Position numbers and translations under genes: made by a program
The notes under the pieces: generated by a model
The model's input: the letters and a program-made list of their open reading frames with translations, nothing else
Databases searched by the model: none
What the model was told of the DNA's origin: nothing
Origin: Hydractinia symbiolongicarpus
Taxonomy: Eukaryota; Cnidaria; Hydrozoa; Anthoathecata; Hydractiniidae
Direction: 5' to 3'
NCBI RefSeq assembly: GCF_029227915.1
Contig: NC_079876.1
Span: 36,501,828 to 36,565,827, forward strand
Length of the DNA stretch: 64,000 nucleotides
In this document: positions 35,401-47,343 of the stretch, in pieces
How positions within the stretch are numbered: the first letter of the stretch is position 1
Layout: the number at the start of each line of letters is the position of its first letter

Positions 35401-38056
35401 TTTGTCACAAACGCGGTGTCAGATTATATTGCAGTTATAAGTTAGAGGCTAAAAAAGTTGGAAACAGGTGCAGATAAATTACATCATCTCCTGCATGGGT
35501 AAGTAGGGAATACTTGGGATCAAAATTAGACCAATTTCCCTAAGATTGGTCAATCACCTGTTTCGGAACAGCATATAAGACTACACAAGAACAGTTTTGG
35601 AATAACTAGATTTCATGATTTATTTGAGCATCACTTAATGTTTTAATTTACACATTTCTATTAAGAAAATTGAATTCGAATATTGTTAAATGTCTCGTAG
35701 CCACAAATAGCCATAAGTACGTAAGAGTTGCACTCTCAATCAGAACTATTATGTATCTCTGAAGCCTTTTACCCAACGTTTTTCTTAATTTCCGACTGTT
35801 TGGCTTTGTTATACATCTCTTACATCCTCCACAGTCTTTTAGCATGCTGGCCACTGTGTTTCAGTGTACTTTGTGAGAATTGAATATATATACAACGAAA
35901 TGGCTCGCAGAATCTATGCTGTATTTTTTCCCTAAGGAAGATTAGGCTCTAAGCTACAAAGCCGTTTTCGGAGACAGTATTTTGACGATGCTACAATAAA
36001 AAAAGAAAGAACTAAAACGTTCAGGCCACATTTTTTGCAAGTTTTTTTAGTTCCAATTTTAATTTTTTTCTGCAAGAAAGTTGTATTGACCCAATAAACT
36101 CAGTTTTAAAGCAAGAATTTTAATATGGCTGTTTGCTGGTTCTGTTAATTGTTTGTGTTTTTATAAGAGCATATCAATAAAATCTGACTTTGCATGTATC
36201 CAATTACTTTAAATCGTTTACTCCCAACCTTGTAAGACTTCTTTTATAGCATAAAAGTTGAAAAAAACTAATGTAACATTTGCCTTGTGTATATTTCGAT
36301 CAAGTCGTGTCCTTAAATACATTTTCCAACACAAAATAAACAAAATATTATCCTACATTGAGGCTACTTTCTTCAATATTCTCCGGGTGTTTAATTAATT
36401 CTTGTTGTTTCTATCCTTCATTATCCTTCAAAAAAAAGTGAAAACATTATTTAATAAAAAAAAATATTGTGCTGAGCTAGCTCTTAAAACAAGCCGATAA
36501 GGAAAATTTTCCATGTGTCATATAGCGACTCAGCATTAGTAATTTGCCTTGTGAATACCTTTACTTTGCTTTTTTGTTGTTGTTCTTTTACTTGTTTTTA
36601 ACCCAGTGTGTCGATTAATAAATGAATTTTATTAGTAACTAAGAACATCAGAACTTTCTTCTGAGATAGAATTTTGTATGCGGTTTATGCTTTAATGCGC
36701 CCACTTCAACGATTTTGAGGCTTTCGCCGTGTTTGCTACTTGCATTTTCTGCCCTTCTGCGTATGACTGTCCATAAATCCCATTTCTAAATTCTGAAAAG
36801 TTAAATCACTTGAAATTACATTTGATCAAACATCACATTTCATAACGTTCTAGTTATTTTTCAACCTTTTTTTTAATTTTCTGGTCTTTTTATTTACAAT
36901 TTTTCCAAATCAAACAAGTCTAAATGTTTTTATTGTAAAATGCTTAAAAATTCCGGCTGATGATCAAACTATTTCGAAGTAAGACACAACAAACGATATA
37001 AAGAGTAAGTAACAGACTGTATGTATTATTTTCTATACCACATGACGTTTTTTCATATGCATGCAAATAGCTGATAAATAGTACTACCAGGTTTCAACGT
37101 AAGATTCAAAGCCAACACAGTTTATATATTCCTTTACCCAGTGCACCAACAAATGATAATAATGCGGCGAATAATTCCGTTGACCATAAGCATTGCAAAT
37201 CTGAGTGCAACCCTTTCTAGCATATTCACAGATGTGGAAGAGGAAAATGTGATGTCAGTATCTGGGTGCAGTTACAAAATTTCTTTTTGGTAAAAAATTT
37301 AAACTTCTAAGTTTCTGCTGCTCTTATTGTCAATATTTTGCATTTGTCTATACTATAGCTATATGCTAATTAATATACAATAACATATTTTAACAATAGA
37401 AAAATCATTTTTACTTTTTTTGCTGTTACTTTGGCTATAGGCCAGCTAATGTAGTTAGTGCAGCTAGCCAATGACGGAGAGACAGCTAGCTAGTTTTTTT
37501 GTGCTTCTTTCCCAAGTTTTCCATTTAGCTTGGTATGAGTGCATTTTTATGCTAGCCATCGTTAAAACCCTTGTGTTATCTTTAACCAACCTGAAGCTAG
37601 CCACAATAGAAAGTAGTAAGGAGGCACACATTTTATAATAACAATCTTGCAAATTGTAGTTATGATACTCGATTTATGTTAATTCGGTTATTTTAATATA
37701 TATTTTTATAATTTATTACAGTTTATCAAACCCTAAGCAATATGATGGTAAAAATTGGAATGTTGTATATTGTTTCACGTAAAAAATTGTTTAAATTTTT
37801 AATTTTGTTTCTAGTTCGAAGAGAAAGCGAGTCAATATTGTTGGGGAACATTGAAAGTTGAGATATAGCAACAAACAGAAAGCAGTAGCTGTCGCTTCAA
37901 ATATTGGGAGAGTTAAAAAATCCGTAGCCACTGTTAAAAAGGAAAAAACGAAAGAACAATATCTTTGCATGTTGAGAAAATCGAGGAACATATTCTCCCT
38001 CATCCTTACACACGGCATATGAGTGTTGTAGCAATCGGTATGACACGGACACGGAA
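35401..38056. other. Gene-poor AT-rich stretch
   Basis: No supported gene. A family A-like head in degraded form is at about 36480-36520 (AACAAGCCGATAAGG). At 37142-37220 a possible terminal exon follows CTTTACCCAG and reads APTNDNNAANN then HCKSECNPF and a TAG. It is unlinked to any other exon. Confidence 0.4.
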
Positions 38057-38470
38057 GTTTTAACTCGTTGCGCGTAATATTCAGAGCTTAAAACGCCGAT
38101 GAATTAATGTATAGGAATATGTACTTTTGATGAATTTATAAGGAGATAGCTCTTGAAATAGTGATTAAGAAAATGACCAGTTTGTTCCGAAGAGACCAAG
38201 CTTCATGAAATTGGTCAATACACAAAAATATTTTCGAGAAATACCTAAACATTTATTTAAAAATCGTGAGATTTAAAATCTTTGAAAAGTAGTAGTTTTC
38301 AAATATCTTCTAGCTTATTCTTACACTTCCCTATGTAAATATGTTATTAATAGGGTCTAAACACAGGAAAATCAATGTAAAATATGTATTTACATGTTGC
38401 CTCTACATTTTGCCCTGAATCGTTTGTTAGGCCAGTATCTGCTGTCGAGCTTCGGTAATTCTACTGGCAA
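38057..38470 (+). repeat. Dispersed repeat shared with 59065-59960
   Basis: Matches the right-end region: GAGCTTAAAACGCCGATGAA, TACTTTTGATGAATTTATAA, TCTTGAAATAGTGAT, AAATCGTGAGATTTAAAAT, TTTTGCCCTG and TTCGGTAATTCTACTGG all have counterparts in the same order near 59089, 59130, 59155, 59579, 59891 and 59942. The right edge falls near 38466, inside the tail of the FN3-like open frame. The last part of that frame is therefore repeat sequence. Confidence 0.7.
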
Positions 38471-39033
38471 GTTTTCCACCAATGTTTCTTTTGTATGATG
38501 CCGAAATGAAAACGACATTAACATATAAAGAATGGAAAAGTGTAAAATTTGTGCAGGAAAAGTTATGAATGGCATTTGTACCAGAAAACTGCAAATAATA
38601 GCTGATATTACATTTCTCAGTATCTTCTGCATCCCAAGTGACACGAACACAACTTGCATTTAGTCTGTAAAATAGTACATTCGAAACCACTGTAGCTATG
38701 AAACTTTAAAAACTGGAAAAAAGAAAAGAAAGAATATAACAAAATTAATGCTCACATTCAACATCAATTTTGACATTCCAATCCATACTTCCTATTGTAT
38801 TAGATGTAACTAATCTTTGGAAGTGATAGGTCGAGTCTTAAAACTGTATTCGTATTTTCTGGTTGCTTTATTAATAACAGAAGCAGTAGATAAAGTACTG
38901 AAGGTGTCTTCTCCTATTTTCTGTGTAACATTAGGTATCGGATATCCACATACCTCTGGTCCTTTTGTAAAAACCTCATTTTTGATTGCAGTATAATGAT
39001 ATGAATATTTATTGTCCCAAAAGTTTGGTCTAC
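38427..39033 (-). pseudogene. Ig-like and FN3-like exon remnants of a receptor-type gene
   Basis: Minus strand. A segment beginning after acceptor TTATTTTTAACAG (39034) reads GRPNFWDNKYSYHYTAI, then VCGYPIPNVTQKIGED, which fits the G.P.P.V core of an I-set Ig domain (the usual Trp is Gln). It then needs a shift near 38830 to reach FQRLVTSNTIGSMDWNVKID, which resembles the Y.C.A.N.IG strand F-G end of an Ig domain. A donor GTGAGC follows at 38755. A very strong acceptor CTTTTCTTTTTTCCAG (38713) precedes a segment reading RLNASCVRVTWDAED and ISYYLQFSG, typical of the start of an FN3 domain. Its end (VELPKLDSRYWPNK in one frame, ARQQILA stop in the other) is dispersed repeat. Phases do not join without a stop, so I call it a broken gene truncated by a repeat. 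Exact receptor unknown. Confidence 0.45.
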
Positions 39034-40080
39034 CTGTTAAAAATAACGAAACAACGGTACTTATCATTCGTTGCTAAATTCTAGACAATGCTTGTTGTAC
39101 TTTGCTAAATAAATAAGTTATTAACATTAAAGCAGATAAAGTACAGCAAAACTAGAAATTGATACATGGAATGTATGAAATATTTTTTTAAAAAAAACTT
39201 TTACTTCATCTGTCGTCGGTACGTTTGCATACTTCTTTTAGAGTTGAGAGTAAATTTTTTAAACCTTTGACTTTTGTTTCATAATGCGGACTTTGATGGA
39301 AGTGCTTTTTATAGCAATCAACATTAATCAATTTAATCAATATGTCCTGTATTGCTGCAAAAGTTTACGTCTCTTTTTATCAGATTAACAAATTTTACAT
39401 TCAAGTCGTGAGTAAAACCTAGTCTGTGTTAATTTATTTTATTGTTTTCTTCTCTAGCTAGAGGTAACTTATTGCTAACTAGGCTTGAGTCTTACGTGCT
39501 ATATAATAAGCGATCCTTTAAAATATTCAAATATGTTTTATATTTATATAAAAGAGACCTTCAATTCCAAAGAATTAGTAATAGCTAAGCAAAAAAAGAA
39601 CAGTAAACAGCTAGATGTGCTACACTTTTAGAGATGCTGCGAAAATATTTACACAGCCTAAGTTTTACACTTTCTGAAATTTAATTCACGCAAAATCTGT
39701 ATAAAATTTACACACATTTTTATAAATATACATACTTTCTTGATGTTGAGAATGTTCATCAACCATATATCTCCATTGTTAAACAGTTTGAATTGATTTT
39801 TAAATCTTATCCTGATATTTGTATAAAGCATATTTTTATAAATCATATTTGTAAGGAAAATGTAGCCAGTTTTTATTTGTGAAATCGCGAATATTTTTTC
39901 TGAACAATGCTAAAATTAACTCACAGAAATGTGCAACTTTAACTTAATTTTTTTTTCAATCGGCGTGCAATATTTTACAACATAATTATATATATTCTGT
40001 CTTACTTCAAAACTAAAAATATTAAATAAATTAATTAATAAATGAATATAGTAAATACTCATTCATCAGAGCCTCCAACT

Positions 40081-42650
40081 TTCAAAAAAAAAGTTGGCCA
40101 GATGATTGTCACTCAGATTGTATTCAATCTTTAGCGAGCGTGAGCCTCTTTAAAACAGCAATTTCAGGCGGAGAAAATTATACGATAGCTTCCTTCGTAT
40201 GAAGTCTATTACTCTTTGGGATGTTTCACCTCTTTTCTCAGCCATCATCTCGCACAAACGTTTGTAAAATTTTTTACACTCCCGCCTCATGCCACCACTT
40301 GTCGAAAACACCAAAGGCGTGAAGGTACCGTTGTCGATACGTTCATTGTAGTGTCTTTTCTTCTCCCTTTCATTCCTTCTGAAGCATTTTTCGAGCTCCG
40401 GACCACTGTACCTCCGAGCGTTTAGGTCAAAGACCCTTAAATAAAAAAATGCTTTTTAGCTAGGGGTCCGGAAACCCGTAGTGCTGATGTCAAGTCGCGC
40501 TTCGTGGCTTCTGTTTGCTGTCCGGTGCGTCAGGTGTTCACCATCCATTTCGACCAAGCTTAGTTCCCTTCTGACGTCAGGGCAGATATGATTGACGTTA
40601 AATCACGAATTTCGTTATGTCGTAGCGTAACGAAGCCTCCCTTCTTGCACGATAACGCGTGTGCTATGTCGAAACGGCTTCTGCATACATATTCCTTGGA
40701 ATTGCTCCTTGATGAGCTCGTATCCAAACTCTTTGATCGGCAGATTTGTTAACCAGTCGGACACTCAAACCATTGAGTTTGCCTCGTTGGTTCTTTTCAG
40801 CTCGTCACTCATCGTTTGTACTTCCTCCAACGATTCTTTACTCTGATGGCGTCGTTCGTTTTTGATTATGGTTGGACTTCTTCCTCTTCTTCAGACATCC
40901 CAAGGATTTCGTTTTGTAGCTTTCTTGTCAGGGGTTCGGAGTTGTCGTGCTCGACTGGGGCTGTCTGACAGCTCGGGCTCATTGTCGTAGATGGTTTTCA
41001 CTCCAGTGATTGCTGGGATGACCTGATGCGGTATCACGTCCTCGATTGGCTGCAGGTATCTCTCAAAGCCAGGTATCGTTTGGATAAAGTAAGAAATTTT
41101 GTGTTGGTATCCGCTGACGAAACATGCGTATTCCGCTTGTGGTTGAGTCACGGCGATTCTGGTTAGAAAAGACAATTCCTCTGACCATTTTTCCACTAGA
41201 GCTTTACAGTATCTTTTTTTAAACTTTACTTCCAATCACTGCGCCCAGATTTCATTTGCCATCTGTTCCATGGCGTTGGCCAAATTTTATTCTTTGACGA
41301 TTAGCTAAGATTTTTTTGGTTGAGAGAAGTAACCAAAATGAGGTCCTTGAGTTGCAAGGTTATCTCACCAGGTTTGTACTGATCTGCGCTTCCCTGTTGC
41401 AGTTATGCCGTAAGCATAGGCGGCCATCTGGTCCTGTTCCACCATGATCGACATGAGTTCGTCCAGGGGAGGTTTTATTCCCGTAGCGTAGACTGCCATG
41501 CCGATCGGATAAATTTGAGTTGTTCCCTCTTTTGAACTTAGCTCTACGCCCCCAATAACAAATCACCTGGCTGGTGCGGTAGCAATTCGAAACATAGTTT
41601 GCAAAGACTAGGCATACCACTTTGATGTTGTGTAGGAGGGCTTGTCGATTGATGTTGTTGAACGCATTTGATGCATCTACCAAGAGAACTGCCTCTGCTT
41701 CTTCACTTTCGAACACTCTCGTCATAGCGTGGACTGCGGCCTCTTCTCCTGCTTTTTCGCCAGAACACATCTGCACTCTACAGCTCAAAGCGATGATGTC
41801 TTTCTTGATCACCGCCATCACCGTTTTACCACATATTCTCACCAGTACTTCACCGACTATGATTGGTCAGACACCTAGTTGCTTGCTTAACAGGACAAGT
41901 CTGCACGCAATAAAAGCTTCAAAGGATTTGTCACTGAGACTTTCCGTACAAAGACTCTTGGTTGCATTCGCGATCCTAAGACTTTACCACAATCACCGTA
42001 CATTCTTGATGTCAGGATTCTTCTCCATCGCTGTGAATCTAAACCCCATGCTCAAGAGCCTCCTTTGGTTTCGAGCGCTGCTTTCATGACCAGTGATTCG
42101 TCAATCGCCTCAAACACTATCGGGTTCACTCTTTCGCAAGGACCTCCCAAATTGTTGTTTTCGTTTGCGTCTTTTGCTTTGGGGTGTTTGTTTCGTAGTA
42201 GACAGATGGTTTCGTCGTTTAAAAGCAGTATCCCACCCCCCATGTCACGATCTTGATAGCGCCATTCATATCACCTCTCTGCATATTTTTTAAACATTTT
42301 CGAGACCGTTTCGATGTCTCTTCTGTCTGTTGTTTTTGGCAGCCTTGATTGAATCGTAGCTGCTTCGTCTATAAGGTCTGCAATATTCCCCTGGTGCCAT
42401 ATCTTCATCGCCTTTCCAATGATTCTTTATGGTCCTTCGCTTTTCAGGTCCTGCTTTTTTTTGCAGAAGCAGGGCGAGCATGATATGGATACCTTTCAAT
42501 GGGACAACTCAGGGGGGACTCTTTTCCGTCCATGCGTCCGTTCATTAGTCGAGTTACTTCTCTGATGAAATCTTTTCCTGCTCCTCCACTTGGTAGTTTG
42601 AACAGGTTTCGGCGCCAGAACACGATCTTCTCGTAGCTATCTTCAACCAC
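40081..42650 (-). mobile_element. Dead R2-like LINE: RT, CCHC and restriction-like endonuclease
   Basis: On the minus strand, in order: FWRRNLFKLPSGGAGKDFI (42650), MGGGILLLNDETI and NPIVFEAIDE (42243-42070), RT segments, LEKW.EELSFLTRIAV and the domain end (41235-40891), then a C-terminal module. That module reads WLTNLPIKEFGYELIKEQF, FDIAHALSCKKGGFVTLRHN, EIRDLTS, CPDV, ARLDISTTGF, RVFDLNARRYSGPELEKCF, and GTFTPLVFSTSGGM. The H..LSC plus RHN pattern and the following LD/D residues are what R2/NeSL-type LINEs have as CCHC finger and restriction-like endonuclease. At least seven frameshifts or stops interrupt it. The group is one I associate with cnidarians and molluscs. The N-terminus and both untranslated ends are not identified. 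Confidence 0.8.
41360..41842 (-). pseudogene. R2-like reverse transcriptase core, catalytic box lost
   Basis: This piece reads RICGKTVMAVIKKDIIALS, GEKAGEEAAVHAM and motif A as AEAVLLVDASNAFNNINRQA, with the motif A Asp intact. After YRTS the frame shifts; the alternative frame gives VIGGVELSSKEGTTQIYPIG, where the family has TTQGDP. It continues to QMAAYAYGITATG, where YADD is expected. Both catalytic Asp residues of that box have become Tyr and Gly (GCT TAC GGC). Polymerisation is therefore impossible even if the frame were continuous. Confidence 0.75.
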
Positions 42651-42934
42651 ACTAACACTGTTAGTTGGAACACTAACAGTACGTCATAAAGAGAACAAAT
42701 TGGCAGAAATAAGTTTCTGCTAATGTCAGCAATTTTTGTTTAAAATTATCGAACCTTTAAAATGCCACTATTTGCTTATTTCTAAAGCGAACTTTTACAT
42801 TCTGTTTAATGTCTCAAAGTTTTCCTGTTTTCATCAAATAATTTTACACCTTTTTCTTTTATAATTCTGTCAACTAGTATTGGATTAGTAAAGTTCGGTG
42901 ACAAGTAGACACTTCTCGGGACTATAGTGTCACC

Positions 42935-42992
42935 AGGAGATACATTTACAGTCCATTCCAATTAGGAGATACATTTACAGTCCATTCAAATT
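42935..42992 (+). repeat. 29-bp direct repeat, two copies
   Basis: AGGAGATACATTTACAGTCC followed by ATTC occurs at 42935 and again at 42964, directly adjacent. Confidence 0.85.
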
Positions 42993-44789
42993 GTAACTTA
43001 GTGCCATTTAGTATAGTGACCCTATTAGTTAAAATTAAAAATAAAGGTATGACTAAATGAAAAGGAATAAAAACGTTTATGTTAAATCTATTAGCACTGC
43101 CGGTAGGGAGATTGGTTATAAGCGCCTGAATGTTTTTTGAATTGGCATAACTGTTAACTGTTTTTTGTTGTTGTGACTCTTTCTTGTTTCAACTAGGGCT
43201 GGAAACAACATTTTGGAAAAAAATTTATATCTTGCATAGGTATTTTCCAGACGGGGTAATTTTTAGCAAACTTTAAAAAGTGTTAAAATGCATCCACGAA
43301 GTTATATAATTATTTATTACATGTATGTTTTTCCTTAAATCTGTTTTGACACCAAAGTAGTTTTGCCCCCAACAACCGCTGCTATCCTAGAACAAGAGTC
43401 CCCAGTTACAATATGAAAAAAGTCTCCTTTGGGTTTAAAAAGCTTTAAGGGACTTAATAATGAAAAACACCACAACGTGAATTCATTAAAATCAAACTTA
43501 AAATAAACATTACAAAATTTTAAACTCCTTTTTCGTCTACTGCACGTAGTTTCTCCTTGCAACCAAAGAATAAGAATATTTAGAATAAGAATTTTCAACA
43601 CCAAAGTATAAGATTCAAAAACCTAAAACATTCAGCGCTATCTCTGTCAAAATAAAGAGATCAGAATTTTTCTTCCATATACAAGAAATGGATGAAAACC
43701 ATGCGAAAATGAAGGTCAATTATATAGAGCATTTATAAGTACATATTGAGACGAACTGATCGTCTAAGACAAAGAGTTTCTTTGAATTACTAAAATTTCG
43801 CTATTATACCTAGAAGACACATATTGGTTTCTTCCTTTTTGATATGGGAGATGACGGCAAATAAAAACATGTTATCGCTGAGCGTTTTTGACCAGATATG
43901 CAGATTTTTTACATTTTGTCAAAACCTGTTGACATCTGGAAGTGGACAACGGAGGGAGTCACTTATGTATCTCTCTCTCCTCATTTTTGCGACATTAGTT
44001 TAGTTTTTTTATATTTAGCGAAGGGGAAGATGATCTTTGACAGGAAAGTTGCAATTTTTGTTTTAAATCTGAAGGATGACAAAAATGTGAATATTTGTTT
44101 ATGAAGTGGCCAACTAATTTTTATTTTTTGTTTCTTCTTTGACTTCTTTGATTTCTTCTTTATAATTAGTTTTAGTCAGAAAATTATTTTGTCATCAAAA
44201 TTTTAGCTGTTAAAAAAATATTCCTATAAATTATATTTTTATTAAGAAAAAGCATGCAGTTGTTTTGTCGGTAATTCTTTGTTCTACATTCAGACAGTTG
44301 TATCATCTTATTTTTGAAAAACAAAAATGTTGCATAATGACATTTCTGTGATCTTTCCGTGAATTGTTAGAAACCACGGGGTTGTTTTATCAAAAAATCT
44401 CATCATCAATTAAAATAAATTAATATATTAATTCTTTTATTTAACTTATTTAATTAACCGTATTTATTTAAATAAATTAAAATAAATAAATTAAGTGATT
44501 CCGATAAATGCATAATTATATTAATACTCTATTTGGAATATGAAGCTAGTCATCTTAATCGCCAATTTCGCTCACAAGCCACGAAAAACAAATGCGATAT
44601 AGTTGTACTGACTTTGTTTTTAAAACTTGCGCGTAGTAAATTAATCACAATGCCCGGTTTCTTAAAAAAACAAGTCGAGATTTCACATCCTGGACACTCT
44701 CGACTAAGAAGCATTATGACGAAAACTATTTTTGTTTTGTAGGTCTGTTTTACCTTTTTGTCTTCTGAAACCTTTTTTTCGTAGTACTT
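42993..44789. other. Gene-poor AT-rich stretch
   Basis: I see no gene, RNA or array. A run of ATTTAAATAAATTAAAATAA words lies near 44400-44500. Confidence 0.45.
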
Positions 44790-45160
44790 GTATTCTGAAT
44801 GTTTCGAAATGTCAAGATAAATATATTGTAACGTTTTTACCCGAGTGCAAATCTTAAACGACCCAATTTTAAGATTTTGGCTACGAACGAAATTTCTCAG
44901 GGAGCATTCTAATGCCAACTGGCTAGCTAGCCTTAATTTTTACTATTCAGTTTTGTATAAGAGATTTTTATCCTAGCCAACATTATTACATTTATGTTGG
45001 GGTTGTTGTTATATAGGTCGTCAGTTTCTCAGCTACCTTTGGCTTAAATGTTATAGTAGCCAAATTCAGTTTGGCTACTACAGAAGTCTTAATAAATGTT
45101 ATGCTAAATGCAGCTAGGTAGCTACATCTTTTATTACTGTCATGCAAACTTATTCCACAA
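44790..45160 (-). repeat. Dispersed repeat family C, copy 1 (inverted relative to 57945-58300)
   Basis: The reverse complement matches 57945-58300 in order: AAAGATGTAGCTACCTAGCT, CTGCATTTAGCA, AAATGTTGGCTAGGATAAAA, CTAGCTAGCC, CGTTCSTAGCCAAAA, TTTAAGAT and CAATATATTTATC. The copies are about 13 kb apart and could pair. Confidence 0.65.
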
Positions 45161-45184
45161 ATTGAAATTGTGAAGTGATTTTTT

Positions 45185-45665
45185 TAACTGGGCGGTGTAA
45201 CAACAGGCTATTTCCCGTTTTTATTTAAACCGAAGTTGCAATAAGGTGCAACATGGTTTACCTAATGTACTAAGCGCTCTGCTAACTGTTAGCCACAGAG
45301 GGTTTCCTGTGGATTCTTTAAACAGAGTTTCCAATACGGTTATTTTGGAAAAGGTACTATGCCTATGTGTGACCTGGTTTACCCTGACTAGGTGCTCAGC
45401 CCTGTGTCACGATTAAACTTATTCAGCAAAAATAATATTGAGTGTTTGTTTTCGCTATGATGGGGTAACAACAGGATGTAAAGTGCGTTTTTATTTCCGC
45501 TAAAGTTCCAGTAAAGTTGTTTTTTTGAAAAATATATTGCATCTGAAACACTATAACTTGGACGCTTTACTGAATTTAAGACAGACTGCTTGCATAACCG
45601 TGTGACACAGTTTGCCGCTTTTATTAGGCGCCTCACCGGGTGTTCAACGCTTGGTCAGAGTTACT
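45185..45665 (+). repeat. Two diverged units of a dispersed repeat
   Basis: GGTGTAACAACAGG at about 45193 and GGGGTAACAACAGG at about 45460 each precede a similar stretch with CGTTTTTATTT and AAAGTT.CAGTAA or GAAGTTGCAATAA. A related inverted stretch is present at 57690-57960. Each unit also carries GTGTGAC(A/C).(G/T)GTTT.CC near its end. No coding capacity is conserved. Confidence 0.5.
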
Positions 45666-45899
45666 TGTGGCTTTATTGGGGTGGTCACATCAAAGGGAGA
45701 CAATAAATCTCGCCACTAAACGAACTCGGAGTTACCCAAGGGTATGACTAAATGGGATTCTAACTTTGAATTTTGTTAAAGATTGCATAATTATAATGAA
45801 TTTAGTAACAATAATATCACAAAATTTTAAAATCACAAAATAATATAACAATATAAACTAAAAAGACACATAAAGCTTTTACCACTTCGGCATAATTCA

Positions 45900-46007
45900 A
45901 AAATTTTTTTTTGGAAAATAAAGCTAGACAACAGTTTGAAAAAGCAACAAAATTTTAGGGTGTAAGTGAGGGGGCTGAATCAGTCCCACCAGCACGAATA
46001 GGGTTAA
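45900..46007 (+). repeat. Right end of a TTAA-type MITE
   Basis: Ends in CACGAATAGGGTTAA, matching the closing terminus of the piggyBac-like MITE at 47344-47991 (CCGAATAGGGTTAA). The body just before it (GGGGGCTGAATCAGTCCCACC) does not match, so it is either a different sub-family or a solo end. Confidence 0.4.
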
Positions 46008-46671
46008 TCTACTGTTTGTATCTACTATATTTCCATGTTCCTGGCATCTCTATTTCAAGCATTTCTAGCACAATATATCAATTTGAAACAAATTACGGTT
46101 ATTATTATAGAGATTTGTTAATTAAAATTTGGTGAGTTATTCTGAGGTTTGTAACCGCTTCTGCGAAATTTGCATTATTCAGACATAAAAAAATTACATT
46201 AAAAATTATATTTAAGGTGTTAAACTGGCTGCGAATGTGGTTTGAAAATCATTGGAATTTCGTAGCGATTTAAAAGTAAAAAAAGAATACAGTTCACTTC
46301 ACATTTAAATTTACACACCCGTTTGAACTTTTATGTGTCATGTGTTACGGTTTTGTTATGGGGCAATAGAAATATTTTTTATTGCAATTGAAGTTGATTA
46401 AAATTGAAATTGATTAAAAACGAGATTGATTAAGATTGGTCGAGGTTTTGTTTCTGTTTGTCCACAACAACAGTACAGCTTTTCTAAAGAGAACGTGTTT
46501 TGTTATATTTACAGCTAATTGCGGAACATACAACATGAAAAAGAGCCACATATTTCCGGGTATGCTTTTAGACCGTCGTCCTCATGCCACCTTGTCAAGT
46601 GTCTAAAAAGAACCAGTAACACAAAAATTAACACTAGAGAAACTTAAAACAATGATATAAAAATTGTAATC

Positions 46672-46932
46672 ATGGATGGTTTGATCTCGGATGAAAATAT
46701 TAGCACAAGCTCAATGGCACATAATGGAAGCAATAAAGGGCGTTAAATTAAATCTAAAATATCTGATGTGCCTAAAGGAATTAAAAAAACTAGCAAAAAC
46801 ACATCAAAGAAATGGTGAAATTTTTTAATCATATCGCTACCGTATAGGAGCATAATTGGTGCGATTCTTGGAAAGTGTATGGCAAAGACCTTTGTAAATA
46901 GGAGGGACTTTACATCTTACTACATGGTGTAA
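46672..46932 (+). pseudogene. Decayed small open frame, product not recognised
   Basis: A single frame runs 87 codons from ATG with only two internal stops (TAA at 46744 and TGA at 46816) before its final TAA. The three parts read MDGLISDENISTSSMAHNGS, KSKISDVPKGIKKTSKN and SLPYRSIIGAILGKCMAKTF then NRRDFTSYYMV. The composition is far more protein-like than neighbouring frames. It could be a relic of a small lysine/serine-rich protein. No similarity recognised and no introns evident. Confidence 0.3.
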
Positions 46933-47343
46933 ATTCCATGTGTTGGTTACTCTTTTTAATCATTTTGTTTTTAACTGTCATCTTTGTTTAATTGATCTCT
47001 GGATAGAACTTATGTTTCCGTTATTGTTTAATTTTTCTCATAGCACTTTTCCATACTGCAACTGAGATGTTTTACCATTTTTACTGTAAAGTATATTTAT
47101 TGTCTCAATTGGTGAATAAGATTTTCAGCAGAGAAGGATGCACGTTGTGCCTCCATCCACCGTTCATCTATCTTTACCTGGAATGTTCATATATTGTAGA
47201 CGGAAACACTTTAAAACGATATGGAAACAGTGTAAAGCGAATCATAACTACATACTCAAGTGATAAAGGTTTTTTTTGAAAGCGAGAAAAGCAAAACAAT
47301 GCCATTAGTAGCATAAGTTTATAAATATTGCACACTTTCATTG

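Noticed and set aside
41622-42293. Plus-strand open frames of 60-155 codons
   Set aside because: They are antisense to the R2-like LINE relic, whose minus-strand translation has clear RT motifs. The longer plus frames reflect its higher GC content.
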